Assembly: GCF_001499965.1 (NCBI RefSeq)
Contig: NZ_LQIT01000018.1
Location: 29,716-93,715 of the forward strand
Length of the DNA stretch: 64,000 nucleotides
Source of the DNA: Mycobacterium sp. GA-2829
Lineage (GTDB): Bacteria; Actinomycetota; Actinomycetes; Mycobacteriales; Mycobacteriaceae
Direction: 5' to 3'
Numbering within the stretch: the first letter of the stretch is position 1; the number at the start of each line of letters is the position of its first letter. Positions 17,761-26,906 of this stretch are shown piece after piece. Both the position numbers and the translations under genes were made by a program. The notes under the pieces are model-generated. The model did not search any database, had not been told where the DNA came from, and saw only the letters and a list, made by a program, of their open reading frames with translations.

Positions 17761-19401
17761 TCAGTCGCCCGCGGCGACCAGTGAACGCAGACGTACGTCG
17801 GGCAGTTCGCGCTCGACGTTCTCGAGGCGCCACTTGGTGGTGAACACCGCGATGACGGCGCCGTCGGTGCGGGTGAACACCTCGACCGAGGCCTGCTTGC
17901 CCAGCAGTTCGGCGTCGTCCGAATCGACCACGACGCGGGCGACGGTGTAGGGCAGGTTCTCGAGCGAGATCGGCGCGTTGAACTCGCCGGCCATCCGGTG
18001 GCTGGCGACCTCGAACTGCATGGGCCCGACGGCGGCGAACACCGGTGCCTGGTCCCCGCGCCGGTCCGAGCGCAGCACCTGGATCACGCCCTCCTGGTCC
18101 AGCTGCTCGATCCCCTTGCGGAACTGCTTGTGCTTACTCGGATCCTTACCGCGCGCGACCGCGAAGTGTTCGGGCGAGAAGGTCGGTATCGGCGGGTACT
18201 GCACCGGGACGTCCCGGTAGAGGGTGTCCCCCGGCCGGAGCGCGGCGGCGTTGGCGAGCCCGATGACGTCACCCGGCCACGCGGTGTCCAGCGTCGACCG
18301 CTGCTGACCGAAGACCGACTGCGCGTACTTGGTGACGAACGGTTTGCCGGTGGCGGCGTGGGTGAGGACCTCGCCGCGTTCGAAGGTGCCCGAACACACC
18401 CGGGCGTAGGCGATCCGGTCGCGGTGCGCGGAATCCATCCCCGCCTGCACCTTGAACACGAATGCGCTGAACGGCGCGGTGGTTTCGCGCCGGTTGCCGT
18501 CGACGTCGACCTGGCCGCGAGGTGCGGGCGCGAGTTGCGCCAGCACGTCGAGAAGCTGGTTGACACCGAAGTTGAGGATCGCCGAGGTGAACAGGACCGG
18601 CGTGGACGTGCATTTGAGGAACGACTCGTCGTCGAAGTCGGCGCCGTCGGCGCTGAGCAGTTCCGACTCCTCCACCGCGGTGTCCCAGTCGTCGCCCGCG
18701 GCGTCGTGGGCGAGCGCGGCGTCGATGTGTTCCTCGGGAGCGGCGGTGGCCCCACCCGCGGTGCGCGTGTACTTGATGTAGCGGCCGGTCCGGCGGTCCA
18801 GCACACCCTTGAAGTCACCGGCGATACCGACCGGCCAGGTCAAGGGGGTGGTCTGCAGCTGGATGCGATCGTGGATCTCGTCCATCAACTCCAGCGCGTG
18901 GCGGCCCGGCCGGTCCCACTTGTTGATCACCGTGATGATCGGGATGCCGCGATGGCGGCACACCTGGAAGAGTTTGAGGGTCTGGGGTTCGAGGCCCTTC
19001 GCGGCGTCGATGAGCATCACCGCACAGTCGACGGCGGTGAGCACCCGGTAGGTGTCCTCGGAGAAGTCCGCGTGGCCGGGGGTGTCGAGCAGGTTGATGA
19101 TGCAGGTCTCGCCGCTGCTCGTGTGGTACGGGAACTGCAGCGCGGTCGACGTGATCGAGATACCGCGGGCCTTCTCCATCTCCATCCAGTCCGAGACCGT
19201 GGCCCGGCGACCGGCCTTGCCGTGGATGGCGCCCGCCTCGGTGATGGCCTTCGCGTGCAGCACCAGCGCCTCGGTGAGCGTGGACTTGCCGGCGTCGGGA
19301 TGGCTGATCACGGCGAACGTCCTGCGACGCTGTGCTTCTGAGGAGATTCGGTTTGTCCGCGACTCGGTGGCCGTCGACACACCTGAGGCGGTATCGGTCA
19401 T
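17761..19401 (-). CDS. prfC: Peptide chain release factor 3
   Basis: A 546-residue translational GTPase that recycles RF1/RF2 from the ribosome after peptide release. GTPase motifs are complete: G1 SHPDAGKST (residues 33-41), G2-like RGISITSTALQF, G3 LDTPGHADFSED, G4 INKWDRPGR. The RF3-specific Lys/Arg-rich central part (PEHFAVARGKDPSKHKQF) and domain III (VGPMQFEVASHRM) are present. Length fits RF3 (about 530). A TAGAAT box at 19412-19417 lies 10 bp before the ATG, so the mRNA probably has little or no leader. Confidence 0.97.
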   Translation of the reverse strand: MTDTASGVSTATESRTNRISSEAQRRRTFAVISHPDAGKSTLTEALVLHAKAITEAGAIHGKAGRRATVSDWMEMEKARGISITSTALQFPYHTSSGETCIINLLDTPGHADFSEDTYRVLTAVDCAVMLIDAAKGLEPQTLKLFQVCRHRGIPIITVINKWDRPGRHALELMDEIHDRIQLQTTPLTWPVGIAGDFKGVLDRRTGRYIKYTRTAGGATAAPEEHIDAALAHDAAGDDWDTAVEESELLSADGADFDDESFLKCTSTPVLFTSAILNFGVNQLLDVLAQLAPAPRGQVDVDGNRRETTAPFSAFVFKVQAGMDSAHRDRIAYARVCSGTFERGEVLTHAATGKPFVTKYAQSVFGQQRSTLDTAWPGDVIGLANAAALRPGDTLYRDVPVQYPPIPTFSPEHFAVARGKDPSKHKQFRKGIEQLDQEGVIQVLRSDRRGDQAPVFAAVGPMQFEVASHRMAGEFNAPISLENLPYTVARVVVDSDDAELLGKQASVEVFTRTDGAVIAVFTTKWRLENVERELPDVRLRSLVAAGD

Positions 19402-19447
19402 TGCGCTGCCGATTCTATTGGCCGCGGCGCTGAAACGATAAATCGCG

Positions 19448-20476
19448 TTAGGCGCCCGCCGACTCGAGTTGCAGCACGCGGACGCTGACCTCCAATTGGA
19501 AGCGGTCCGCGGGGTTCTTCAGCGACAACCCGGTCAGGTCCTCGATGAGCTTGATCCGGTACAGCAGCGAATGCCGGTTGAGGTACAGCGCCCTGGCCGC
19601 GGCGCTGGTGTTCGTGGCCTCGTTGAGCACGATCACCAGCGTGTGCACCAGCTGTCCGCGCCGGGTCCGGTCGTATTCGATCAGGGGCTGCAGTGTGCGC
19701 AGCACGGTCGCCATGCTGCTCGGGTGCTGGCGCAGCACCTCGGCGAACTGCTGTGGGCCGACGGTGCCGTCGGGCAGTGCCGAGGGCGCGACCGGCACCG
19801 CGGGTCCCTGCCCCGGTGGGAGGAGCACCCAGCTGGCGAGGTCGTCGGGGATCCCGCTGTGCTGTCGGGCCGCGGCGACCAGTGCATTGACCGTCGCGGC
19901 CGGGGGTGGCGGGGAGAAATGACTCATGACGAGGTCCTCGGTGACCGACGACCTCACGGTGACCCCGGCGGACACCCCGAGCTCGTTCAACGCAACCGTG
20001 AACATCTCGGCGGTACCGGCCCATCCGGCGCTGTCCCGTTCGCGCCGCCCGATCACCATCTGCACGTGGGCGTCCGGCCCGGATGTGGCGAGCAGCGGCA
20101 GCAACGCCCGCTGCACCTCGGAGAATGCCACCTCCCACGGCAGGTGGACCACCGGGAAGTCATGGCTGTCCGCGAGCGGACCCAGTGCGGCGTACAGCTC
20201 GTGGACGGCGATCTCGGGGGGCGGACTGACCACGAGCCCGGCCGCAGGCGAGGCGACGACGAAGGTGAGGAAGTCGCGTACGGCGGGCTGACGGATGTCG
20301 GCCCCGGTGGTCAGCACGAGGTCACCGGGGCGGATGAAGGATTCGGCGGGTGCGTGCAGGATGTCGGCCCAGAGGACCTCCCGCGTCAGGCCCCGGCGTC
20401 CGGCGATGACCGAACCCCGGTCCAGTGGCGGAACGGTCAGCGCCGCCGCCACGTTCAGCGGCGACTCCCGCGACAT
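19448..20476 (-). CDS. PucR-family transcriptional regulator
   Basis: A 342-residue regulator. The N-terminal PucR-type sensor region contains VLTTGADIRQP and a strand-helix pattern (LTREVLWADILHAP); the C-terminal HTH_30 reads NTSAAARALYLNRHSLLYRIKLIEDLTGLSLKN (two pieces, residues about 288-320). PucR/CdaR proteins activate purine, sugar-acid or amine catabolism. The start at 20476 is preceded by AGGAGAAGG. It lies behind an APC permease on the same strand but after a strong hairpin, and near the diol dehydratase operon, which it probably controls. Confidence 0.88.
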   Translation of the reverse strand: MSRESPLNVAAALTVPPLDRGSVIAGRRGLTREVLWADILHAPAESFIRPGDLVLTTGADIRQPAVRDFLTFVVASPAAGLVVSPPPEIAVHELYAALGPLADSHDFPVVHLPWEVAFSEVQRALLPLLATSGPDAHVQMVIGRRERDSAGWAGTAEMFTVALNELGVSAGVTVRSSVTEDLVMSHFSPPPPAATVNALVAAARQHSGIPDDLASWVLLPPGQGPAVPVAPSALPDGTVGPQQFAEVLRQHPSSMATVLRTLQPLIEYDRTRRGQLVHTLVIVLNEATNTSAAARALYLNRHSLLYRIKLIEDLTGLSLKNPADRFQLEVSVRVLQLESAGA

Positions 20477-20535
20477 GATGCACCTTCTCCTGATCTAACA
20501 GGCTGACGCTATCAGCGCCCCCGCAGCACGAACGC

Positions 20536-20586
20536 GGCCGGTGACCACCGGTCGGGCAGTGCCCGAGCCGCGGGTGGTCACCGGCC
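20536..20586 (-). terminator. Strong hairpin downstream of APC permease
   Basis: GGCCGGTGACCACC (20536-20549) and GGTGGTCACCGGCC (20573-20586) form a perfect 14-bp stem whose loop contains a further CGGGCA-G-TGCCCG stem. It begins 9 bp after the permease stop. There is no U-tract, which is common for mycobacterial terminators. It likely separates the permease transcript from the pucR gene. Confidence 0.65.
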
Positions 20587-20594
20587 GACCGATG

Positions 20595-22037
20595 TCAGGA
20601 CCGCGACGAGATCGAGCCCAGTTCCTCGTCGGACCGGCGGCTCAGCAGCATGCCGACCCCGAAGAAGACCAGCGGCATCACGCCGAACACCACCGCCAGC
20701 GTCGAGGAGCCGCCGACCACCAGGGTGAGGTTCGACACGACCAGCACCAGGGCGCCGGCCAGTGCGAGCGTCGCGAACGAGGCCAGCACCACCTTGCCCG
20801 TCGAGTTGCCGCGCCGGACGAAGAACAGCACGACCGAGATCGTCGTCAGCAGCCACAGGATGGCCAGCGCGAGGATGCCCAGGCCGCCCAGCGGGCCGAA
20901 GATCTGCAGCACCGGATCCAGCTGGAGTGCGGCGAGGATACCCATCACCACGAACGACGCGACGGTGATGAGCAGCGAGGCGTTGGCCGGGGACCCGTGC
21001 TTGGGGTGCACCTCCCCGATCTTGCGGGAGAAGACGCCGCTCTGGCCGAGCACGAACGCGTATCGGGAGCTGATGTTGTGAAAGGCCAGGGCGCAGGCGA
21101 AGACGCTGACGAACCACAGGATCGTGTTCAGATCGCGGCCGAGCATCCCGAGGTACTTCTGCGCGGTGTTGACCATGAAGTTGTCGGGGTCGTCCACGGC
21201 GGCCTGGATCGCGGCGGGTCCGCCGTTGCCCTCGATCAGGGCCCAGCTGGAGATCGCGTAGAACACGGCGACGATGCCCACCGCCCAGTAGGTGGCACGC
21301 GGCACGGTGCGGTCGGGGTCCTTGGCCTCGTCGCGGAACACCGCGGTCGCCTCGACACCGACGAAGCCCCACAGGGCGTACAGCAGCGCGATGCCCACGC
21401 CGCCGGCAAGGCCCTGCGGAGTGAACGAATCGCCGGTGATGCCCTGCTCACCGCCGCGCAGCACGATCACGAGGTCCAGCACGACGAGGATCGCCACCTC
21501 GGAGATCAGGAAGATGCCCAGCACCTTGGCGCTGAGGTCAATGTCGCGGTATCCGAGCCAGGCGACCACCGCGAGCACCCCGGCGGTGAGCAGCCACCAC
21601 GGGACCGCGGGGCCGTTGAAGCGTTCGATGAGCCCTGCGAGGATCACACCGTCGTAGGCGGAGACACCGAGCAGTGTGGCCATGTAGGCCGGGAGCGCGA
21701 GCACGGCCGCACCGGTTCCGGCGGCACGCCCCAGCGAGGTGCGGATGTAGGCGTAGAAGGCGCCCGCGTCCTTGACGTACTTCGACATCGCCACGAAGCT
21801 CGCCGCGAACAGCAGGAAGATCACACCCGCGACCAGGAACGAGACGGGGATGCCGGTGGTGTCGCCGAGTGCCATCGCGATCGGCACGTTGCCGCCGATG
21901 GTCGACAGCGGAGCGGCGGCGGCGACCACCATCAGGACGATGGCGGGCACACCGAGGTTTCCGCGTAGGTGGCCCTGACGGCCGTCCGGCGACGACGCAC
22001 GATCGCGTGTGTCGTCCGCGTTGACCACGTCGGACAT
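20595..22037 (-). CDS. APC-family amino acid/amine permease, diol-dehydratase locus
   Basis: A 480-residue permease of the APC superfamily with about 12 membrane segments. The first helix region reads LGVPAIVLMVVAAAAPLST, and helix 6 reads LYALWGFVGVEATAVFRDEA, both typical. It probably imports an amino acid, amine or amino alcohol. ATG 22037 is preferred because AGGAGG precedes it by 6 bp; the frame opens at 22130. It is divergent from the B12-dependent dehydratase operon across a 228-bp promoter region, so the imported compound may feed that enzyme. Confidence 0.87.
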   Translation of the reverse strand: MSDVVNADDTRDRASSPDGRQGHLRGNLGVPAIVLMVVAAAAPLSTIGGNVPIAMALGDTTGIPVSFLVAGVIFLLFAASFVAMSKYVKDAGAFYAYIRTSLGRAAGTGAAVLALPAYMATLLGVSAYDGVILAGLIERFNGPAVPWWLLTAGVLAVVAWLGYRDIDLSAKVLGIFLISEVAILVVLDLVIVLRGGEQGITGDSFTPQGLAGGVGIALLYALWGFVGVEATAVFRDEAKDPDRTVPRATYWAVGIVAVFYAISSWALIEGNGGPAAIQAAVDDPDNFMVNTAQKYLGMLGRDLNTILWFVSVFACALAFHNISSRYAFVLGQSGVFSRKIGEVHPKHGSPANASLLITVASFVVMGILAALQLDPVLQIFGPLGGLGILALAILWLLTTISVVLFFVRRGNSTGKVVLASFATLALAGALVLVVSNLTLVVGGSSTLAVVFGVMPLVFFGVGMLLSRRSDEELGSISSRS

Positions 22038-22137
22038 GGGTAATCCTCCTCTGCCTGCGGAGCGAGATGTGGCTCCGTCGAGTTGCGGGCTGAATTGTGC
22101 GAGACGACTCCGCGATCTGTCAGCGTCCACGGGCTGT

Positions 22138-22190
22138 TTCCAACACCTTGTGGCACGGCGGGCGGACGCTCGTCACACAGATTGTTGGAA
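22138..22190. promoter_or_regulatory. Inverted repeat in permease/dehydratase divergent promoter
   Basis: TTCCAACA (22138-22145) and TGTTGGAA (22183-22190) are perfect 8-bp arms 37 bp apart, in the 228-bp region between the two starts. They could be two half-sites for the neighbouring PucR regulator. I looked for a cobalamin riboswitch in this stretch and saw no convincing B12 box. Confidence 0.4.
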
Positions 22191-22265
22191 CTCTCGCGGG
22201 TGGCGTTGTCCGGCCTGGGGCGTTGCGCCGATGCTGTTGCGGTCACGCAACGAAAGAGGCCATGG

Positions 22266-24536
22266 ATGTCGAACACCCCCGCGGACGAGCAGGACTACCG
22301 ACTGGGACGCATCCGCCTGCTCGACCGGCAGCGCGTGAACCTCGACGGATTCGCCGAGGCGGACCCCGAACTGGGGATGATCTCGCACCTGTCGCCCTAC
22401 GACCCGGAGCCGTCGTGGGTGGTCGCCGAGGACGGCACCGTACTGGAGATGGACTCGACCGCGGCCACGGACTTCGACACGATCGACGAGTTCGTCGTCC
22501 GCTATGCGATCGACCACGCCGAGGCACCCAAGTCGATGGCGATGGACGAGGTCGAACTGGCCCGGTTGATCGTCGACCCATCGGTACCCCGCGACGACGT
22601 GCTGCGCGTGTGCTCGGGACTGACCCCCGCCAAGATGGCCCGTGTGGTGGCCGCCCTGCAACCGGTCGAGATCCAGATGGCGATGATGAAGATGCGCGCC
22701 CGCCGCACTCCCGCCAACCAGGCCCACGTCACCAACCGGCTCGACGATCCGCTGCTGATCGCCGCCGACGCGGCCACCGCCGTCGCTTACGGCTTCCGGG
22801 AGTTGGAGGCCACCGTCCCGGTGCTCGACGACGCACCCGCCGTCGCGATCGGTCTGCTCATCGGGTCCCAGGTGCCCGCCCCCGGCGCGCTGACGCAGTG
22901 CTCCGTCGAGGAGGCGCGTGAACTGGAACTCGGTGTGCGCGGGCTGGTCTCGTACGCCGAGACGGTGTCGGTGTACGGCACCGAACAGGTCTTCACCGAC
23001 GGTGACGACACCCCGTGGTCGAAGGCGTTCCTCACCTCGGCCTACGCCTCGCGCGGGATCAAGATGCGGCTGTCCAGCGGGGCGGGCTCCGAGGTGCTGA
23101 TGGGGCAGGCCGAACGCAAGTCGATGAACTACCTCGAGTCCCGATGTGTTGCGCTGGCCAAAGGCATTGGCGCTCAGGGTGTTCAGAACGGCGGCGTCGA
23201 CGGTGCGGCGATCACCGCGTCGGTGCCCGGTGGCGTCAGGGAGCTGATCGCCGAGAACCTCATGGTGATGCTGCGTGGGCTCGAATCCTGTAGCGGCAAC
23301 GACTCGTTGATGTCGGAGTCCACGATGCGGCGGACCAGCCGCACACTGCCCACCCTGCTGTCCGGGTCGGACTTCATCTTCTCCGGGTTCGGCTCGGTGG
23401 TGTCCTACGACAACATGTTCGGGCCGTCGAACTTCAACGCCGCCGACCTCGACGACTACCTGGTGCTGCAACGCGACTGGGGCGTCGACGGCGGGTTGCG
23501 GCCGGTGGACACCACCACGCTGGAGTCCATGCGCAGGCAGGCGGCCGAGGCCACCCGGGCGGTGTTCGAGTACCTCGGGCTGGCCGACTTCGACGACGAC
23601 CACGTCGAGGCCGTCGTCGCGGCGGAGGGGTCCAAGGACCTCCCGCAGACCGACGGGGTCAAGGTGCTCAGCGCCGCGCGGATGATCGACCAGTCGGGGC
23701 TGACCGTCGTCGACGTCGTGTCCGCGCTGGCCGAGACCGGCTTCACCGACATCGCCGACCGGGTGCTGGGCATGGCCAAGGCCCGGGTGACCGGCGACTA
23801 TCTGCAGACCGCGGCGATCTTCGACGAAGAGATGAATGTGCTGTCGGCACTGCAGGATCCGAACGACTACCGGGGTCCGGGCACGGGGTACCGGCCTTCG
23901 GCGGAACGTCAGGCCCAGATCGACGCCGTGCGGCAGGCCCGGTCGGTGGCGGACCTGGTCAAGGAACAGGCCACCTTCGCCCAGCCCGATCGACTGGTCG
24001 CCGTCGGTCCCGCCCGCGCAGGGGAGGATCCGCGCGAGGTGGTCGTCGGCGTCTCGGCGGCGATGGGCACCAAGTTGTTCCGCACGCTGTCCGGGATGAC
24101 GGTCTACGAGGTGCTCGAGCAGATCCTGGCCGGTTTGGAAGAGGAGCAGTGCGTGGCGCGGGTGGTGCGCATCGGTGACAGCGTCGACCTCGGGGTCATC
24201 GGCAAGTCCGCGGCGCGGTTGTCCGGATCCGGGATCGGGGTGGGCCTGCAGGCCAAGGGCACCACGCTGATCCACCGTCGTGATCTGCCGCCGCTGGCGA
24301 ACCTCGAATTGCTCAGCGTCGCACCGCTGATCACCCCGGAGATGTACCGGCTGATCGGTATCAACGCAGGCAGGCACGCGAAGGGCACGACGCCCGCGCC
24401 GATGCGCAACGCCTACAGCGACGAAGCCATCACCGCCCGCTACCACACCAAGGTGGTGTCGATGGTCGCCGTCGAACGGGCCGAGTCACAGCGCGGCGAG
24501 GGCGCCGCGCACACCGAATTGGAGTTCACGAGATGA
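22266..24536 (+). CDS. B12-dependent diol/glycerol dehydratase, fused large and medium subunits
   Basis: A 756-residue fusion corresponding to PduC/DhaB1 (about residues 1-555) joined to PduD/DhaB2 (about 610-756). The enzyme uses adenosylcobalamin to convert 1,2-propanediol, glycerol or a related vicinal compound to an aldehyde. Large-subunit marks include MKMRARRTPANQAHVTN, SSGAGSEVLMGQAERKSMNY and CIALAKG-like CVALAKGIGAQGVQNGGVDG. Medium-subunit marks include SGSGIGVGLQAKGTTLIHRR and IGINAGRHAKG. ATG 22266 has AAAGAGG just upstream. The next two genes overlap by ATGA and GTGA. No microcompartment shell gene is present. The substrate is not certain. Confidence 0.92.
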   Translation: MSNTPADEQDYRLGRIRLLDRQRVNLDGFAEADPELGMISHLSPYDPEPSWVVAEDGTVLEMDSTAATDFDTIDEFVVRYAIDHAEAPKSMAMDEVELARLIVDPSVPRDDVLRVCSGLTPAKMARVVAALQPVEIQMAMMKMRARRTPANQAHVTNRLDDPLLIAADAATAVAYGFRELEATVPVLDDAPAVAIGLLIGSQVPAPGALTQCSVEEARELELGVRGLVSYAETVSVYGTEQVFTDGDDTPWSKAFLTSAYASRGIKMRLSSGAGSEVLMGQAERKSMNYLESRCVALAKGIGAQGVQNGGVDGAAITASVPGGVRELIAENLMVMLRGLESCSGNDSLMSESTMRRTSRTLPTLLSGSDFIFSGFGSVVSYDNMFGPSNFNAADLDDYLVLQRDWGVDGGLRPVDTTTLESMRRQAAEATRAVFEYLGLADFDDDHVEAVVAAEGSKDLPQTDGVKVLSAARMIDQSGLTVVDVVSALAETGFTDIADRVLGMAKARVTGDYLQTAAIFDEEMNVLSALQDPNDYRGPGTGYRPSAERQAQIDAVRQARSVADLVKEQATFAQPDRLVAVGPARAGEDPREVVVGVSAAMGTKLFRTLSGMTVYEVLEQILAGLEEEQCVARVVRIGDSVDLGVIGKSAARLSGSGIGVGLQAKGTTLIHRRDLPPLANLELLSVAPLITPEMYRLIGINAGRHAKGTTPAPMRNAYSDEAITARYHTKVVSMVAVERAESQRGEGAAHTELEFTR

Positions 24537-24892
24537 CCGTCACCGCCCACTCCGGTCGCGATCTCACCGAGGTCACCGTCGAGGCCGCCCGCAGCGGCGA
24601 CCTCGTCCTCGACGACATCCGGATCAGCCGCGAAACGCTGTTGGCGCAGGCCGATACCGCCGAACGCACCGGATCGGCGCAGCTGGCGGTGAACCTGCGC
24701 CGGGCCGCGGAGATGACCGCGCTGAGCGCCGAGGACATGCTCGCCGCGTACGAGGCGTTGCGGCCGGGCCGATCCACGTTCGCCGAACTGGAGGACCTGG
24801 CGGCTCGGCTGGCCGCCCAGGACGCGCACACGTGCGCCGAACTGGTGCGGGAGGCCGCGGCGGCCTATCAGCGGCGCGGCTTGCTGCGGTGA
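24533..24892 (+). CDS. Diol/glycerol dehydratase small subunit
   Basis: A 119-residue PduE/DhaC-type small subunit. Core matches are VTVEAARSGDLVLDDIRISRETLLAQA and NLRRAAEMTALSAEDMLAAYEALRPGRST, the conserved helical bundle with a STF.EL segment. It completes the holoenzyme with the fused large-medium chain. ATG 24533 overlaps the preceding stop (ATGA). It is shorter than enteric PduE (about 170) because the N-terminal encapsulation extension is missing, consistent with a cytosolic enzyme. Confidence 0.9.
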   Translation: MTVTAHSGRDLTEVTVEAARSGDLVLDDIRISRETLLAQADTAERTGSAQLAVNLRRAAEMTALSAEDMLAAYEALRPGRSTFAELEDLAARLAAQDAHTCAELVREAAAAYQRRGLLR

Positions 24893-26442
24893 CCGTCTGG
24901 GCCGGCGTCGACATCGGCAACGCCACCACGGAGATCGTGTTGTGCGCGGGCCTCGAGGTCCTGGCCAGTGCCCGCACCCCGACGCGCGGCGGCAAGGGGT
25001 CCGTGCGTGCTGTCGACGGCGCGGCGCAACTCGCCCGCCGGATGGCCGACGCGCACGGGGTGACGATCGACCGGGCGGCCTTCGCCCCGACCCCGCCGGT
25101 GCATTCGGCGGTCGAACGGGTGCAACTGCAGGCGCAGCGCACGGGCCGGCTCGTGGTCGCCACCCGCTCGGCGGCGACCACCGCGGGCGACGGCGCCGGA
25201 GTGGGCGTCCCGGTGCCGGTCGACGAGCTCCTCGCGGGGTCATCCGACCGCCCGGTGGTGGCGTGCGCGACCCCGCAGTGGGGGTACGACGCGGTCGCAC
25301 GTCTGGTGAATGCCGCACTCGCCGAGGGCCGCAACGTCGTCGCGGTGCTGACGGCCAACGACGAGGCCGTGCTGGTGTCCAACCGATTGGCCACTCCCCT
25401 GCCGGTGGTCGACGACGTCGACGTGACACGGCTGCTGCCCGCGGCGCTGGTGGCGGTCGAGGTGCGCCAGTCCTCGACGCCGCTGCAGCGGCTGACCGAC
25501 CCGTTCTGGCTCACCGACGTGTTCGGTCTCGACGGCGCCGAACGCGGCGATGCCCGCGCCGTCGCCGACCAACTCTTCGACAGCGCGTGTGCGGTGGTCG
25601 CGCTCGCCGCCGCGGACGAGCCCGACCCGTCGCCGGAGGCGTCCGCGCTCCAGATCGACGATCTGGCCAGGGTGGTGCACCTGGGTGACATTGCCGCTCA
25701 GGCGAATTCCCGGCGCGGTTCGGTGGCGGTGGACAGCCTGGTGATGGCGACGATGGGCGGAGCCGACCGGCCCGCCGCGGACACCGACGCACTGGCGGAC
25801 GCACTGGGTGTCCCGGTGACCCGAATCGATTCGGAGGCCGCCGCCGCGCGTGCCGGTGCGCTCACCACGCCCGGCGTCACGTCCGACGTCGTGGTCGTCG
25901 ACGTCGGTGGCGGAACCGTGGACGTGGTGGCCGACGGCAGGCGGGTGGTTCTACCGGGGGCGGGTCAACTGCTCACCACCGCGACGGCTGCCGCGCTGGA
26001 CATCTCGCGCAGCGCCGCGGAGTACGCGAAGCGCGCGGAGGCGCTCACCGCCGTCACGGTCCAACTCGTCGAGGACGAACACGGCAGGCGCCGGTTCCTC
26101 GACAAGGCGATTCCGGGCCGGTGCACGGGATGGCTGCTCACCGCGGCGCCCAGCGGTCTGCTGCCGTTCACCTCGCGTCTGGCCGGATCCGAATGGCGCA
26201 GTTGGCGGTTGGCCGCCAAGCGGCTGGTCATCGGCGGCAACGTGATGGAGGGCATCGAGCGGGTGGCTCCCGCGGCGACCGAGGTGCTGCTGGTCGGCGG
26301 CGGTGCGGGCGACGACGAACTGGTGCGCGCGGTCAGCGAACAGCTCGGCCGCGAGGTGACCGTCGGACGGGGCAATGTGCGGGGCCAGCTCGGTCACCGG
26401 TTCGCCGTGGCGTACGGGCTGGTCGCGCTCGCCGCCGGGTGA
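24889..26442 (+). CDS. Diol dehydratase reactivase large subunit (DdrA/PduG-like)
   Basis: A 517-residue actin/Hsp70-fold chaperone that exchanges damaged cobalamin from the dehydratase using ATP. Motifs: VDIGNATTEIVL at residues 6-17 (phosphate 1), VVVDVGGGTVDVVADG near 345 (phosphate 2) and VLLVGGGAGDDEL near 467 (adenosine). Enteric DdrA is about 610 residues, so this is somewhat shorter. GTG 24889 overlaps the small-subunit stop. A DdrB/PduH small reactivase subunit is not adjacent and would have to lie elsewhere or be unnecessary. The gene ends 3 bp from the convergent cupin gene. Confidence 0.88.
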   Translation: MTVWAGVDIGNATTEIVLCAGLEVLASARTPTRGGKGSVRAVDGAAQLARRMADAHGVTIDRAAFAPTPPVHSAVERVQLQAQRTGRLVVATRSAATTAGDGAGVGVPVPVDELLAGSSDRPVVACATPQWGYDAVARLVNAALAEGRNVVAVLTANDEAVLVSNRLATPLPVVDDVDVTRLLPAALVAVEVRQSSTPLQRLTDPFWLTDVFGLDGAERGDARAVADQLFDSACAVVALAAADEPDPSPEASALQIDDLARVVHLGDIAAQANSRRGSVAVDSLVMATMGGADRPAADTDALADALGVPVTRIDSEAAAARAGALTTPGVTSDVVVVDVGGGTVDVVADGRRVVLPGAGQLLTTATAAALDISRSAAEYAKRAEALTAVTVQLVEDEHGRRRFLDKAIPGRCTGWLLTAAPSGLLPFTSRLAGSEWRSWRLAAKRLVIGGNVMEGIERVAPAATEVLLVGGGAGDDELVRAVSEQLGREVTVGRGNVRGQLGHRFAVAYGLVALAAG

Positions 26443-26445
26443 CCC

Positions 26446-26895
26446 CTACGCGCGATCCTTCCCGAGGGGCAGTGGTGCGTTCGCCGAGTCGAGGTGCTCC
26501 ACGGTGGTGAACACCAGGTCGGTGTCGCCGGCGTTCTCGATGTCGTGCAGCAGGTACTCCCCCTCGGCGAAGGTGAAGTGTCGCGTCTCTCCCGCTGCGT
26601 AGGAGACCTCTCGGGTGGTGCCGTCGGCGGTGTGTTGACGACTGCGACCGGCATTCACCGCGGTCCAGAAGTAGTCGAGCACGTGGCGGTGGGCGTGGAA
26701 CCGCTCGCCGGGCGCGAGTCGTATCTCCCACACCCGCACCCGGCCGTTCTCGCTGAGCAGCCGCGAGCCCACGTGCCCGTCGTGGGCGTATTCGTCGAAC
26801 TCGGCGCGCAGCGCGTCGGTCCAGCCGTCGAAGTCCGTACCGATGAGTGTGCCGGCGAGCGGTGCGTCGGTGAGGAACTCAGGTGTCGTGGTCAT
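26446..26895 (-). CDS. Cupin-domain protein, last gene of heterocycle operon
   Basis: A 149-residue single-domain cupin. The metal-binding pattern is visible as GERFHAHRHVLDYFW (about residues 68-82) and a second strand set EGEYLLHDIENAGDTDLVF with one His. Such proteins can be dioxygenases, isomerases or simple binding proteins; metal ligands H70, H72 and H74-like and H114-like residues support a metal site. ATG 26895 has AAGGAG upstream. It is the last gene of the 26446-32521 operon, 11 bp after the ring hydroxylase, which suggests ring cleavage or a later step. Confidence 0.8.
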   Translation of the reverse strand: MTTTPEFLTDAPLAGTLIGTDFDGWTDALRAEFDEYAHDGHVGSRLLSENGRVRVWEIRLAPGERFHAHRHVLDYFWTAVNAGRSRQHTADGTTREVSYAAGETRHFTFAEGEYLLHDIENAGDTDLVFTTVEHLDSANAPLPLGKDRA

Positions 26896-26906
26896 GGTGT
26901 ACTCCT

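Noticed and set aside
17998..19341. A long plus-strand frame opposite prfC
   Set aside because: Antisense to an unmistakable release factor 3 gene; composition is Arg/Val/Gly-biased and has no motif.
22038..22265. Cobalamin riboswitch upstream of the B12-dependent dehydratase
   Set aside because: I looked for the conserved B12 box and the paired elements and found none that convinced me; only an inverted repeat is present.
22173..24446. A 757-codon open frame on the minus strand opposite the diol dehydratase
   Set aside because: It is the antisense shadow of a clearly conserved gene; its product is His/Arg/Gln-rich without any domain, as expected in high-GC DNA.
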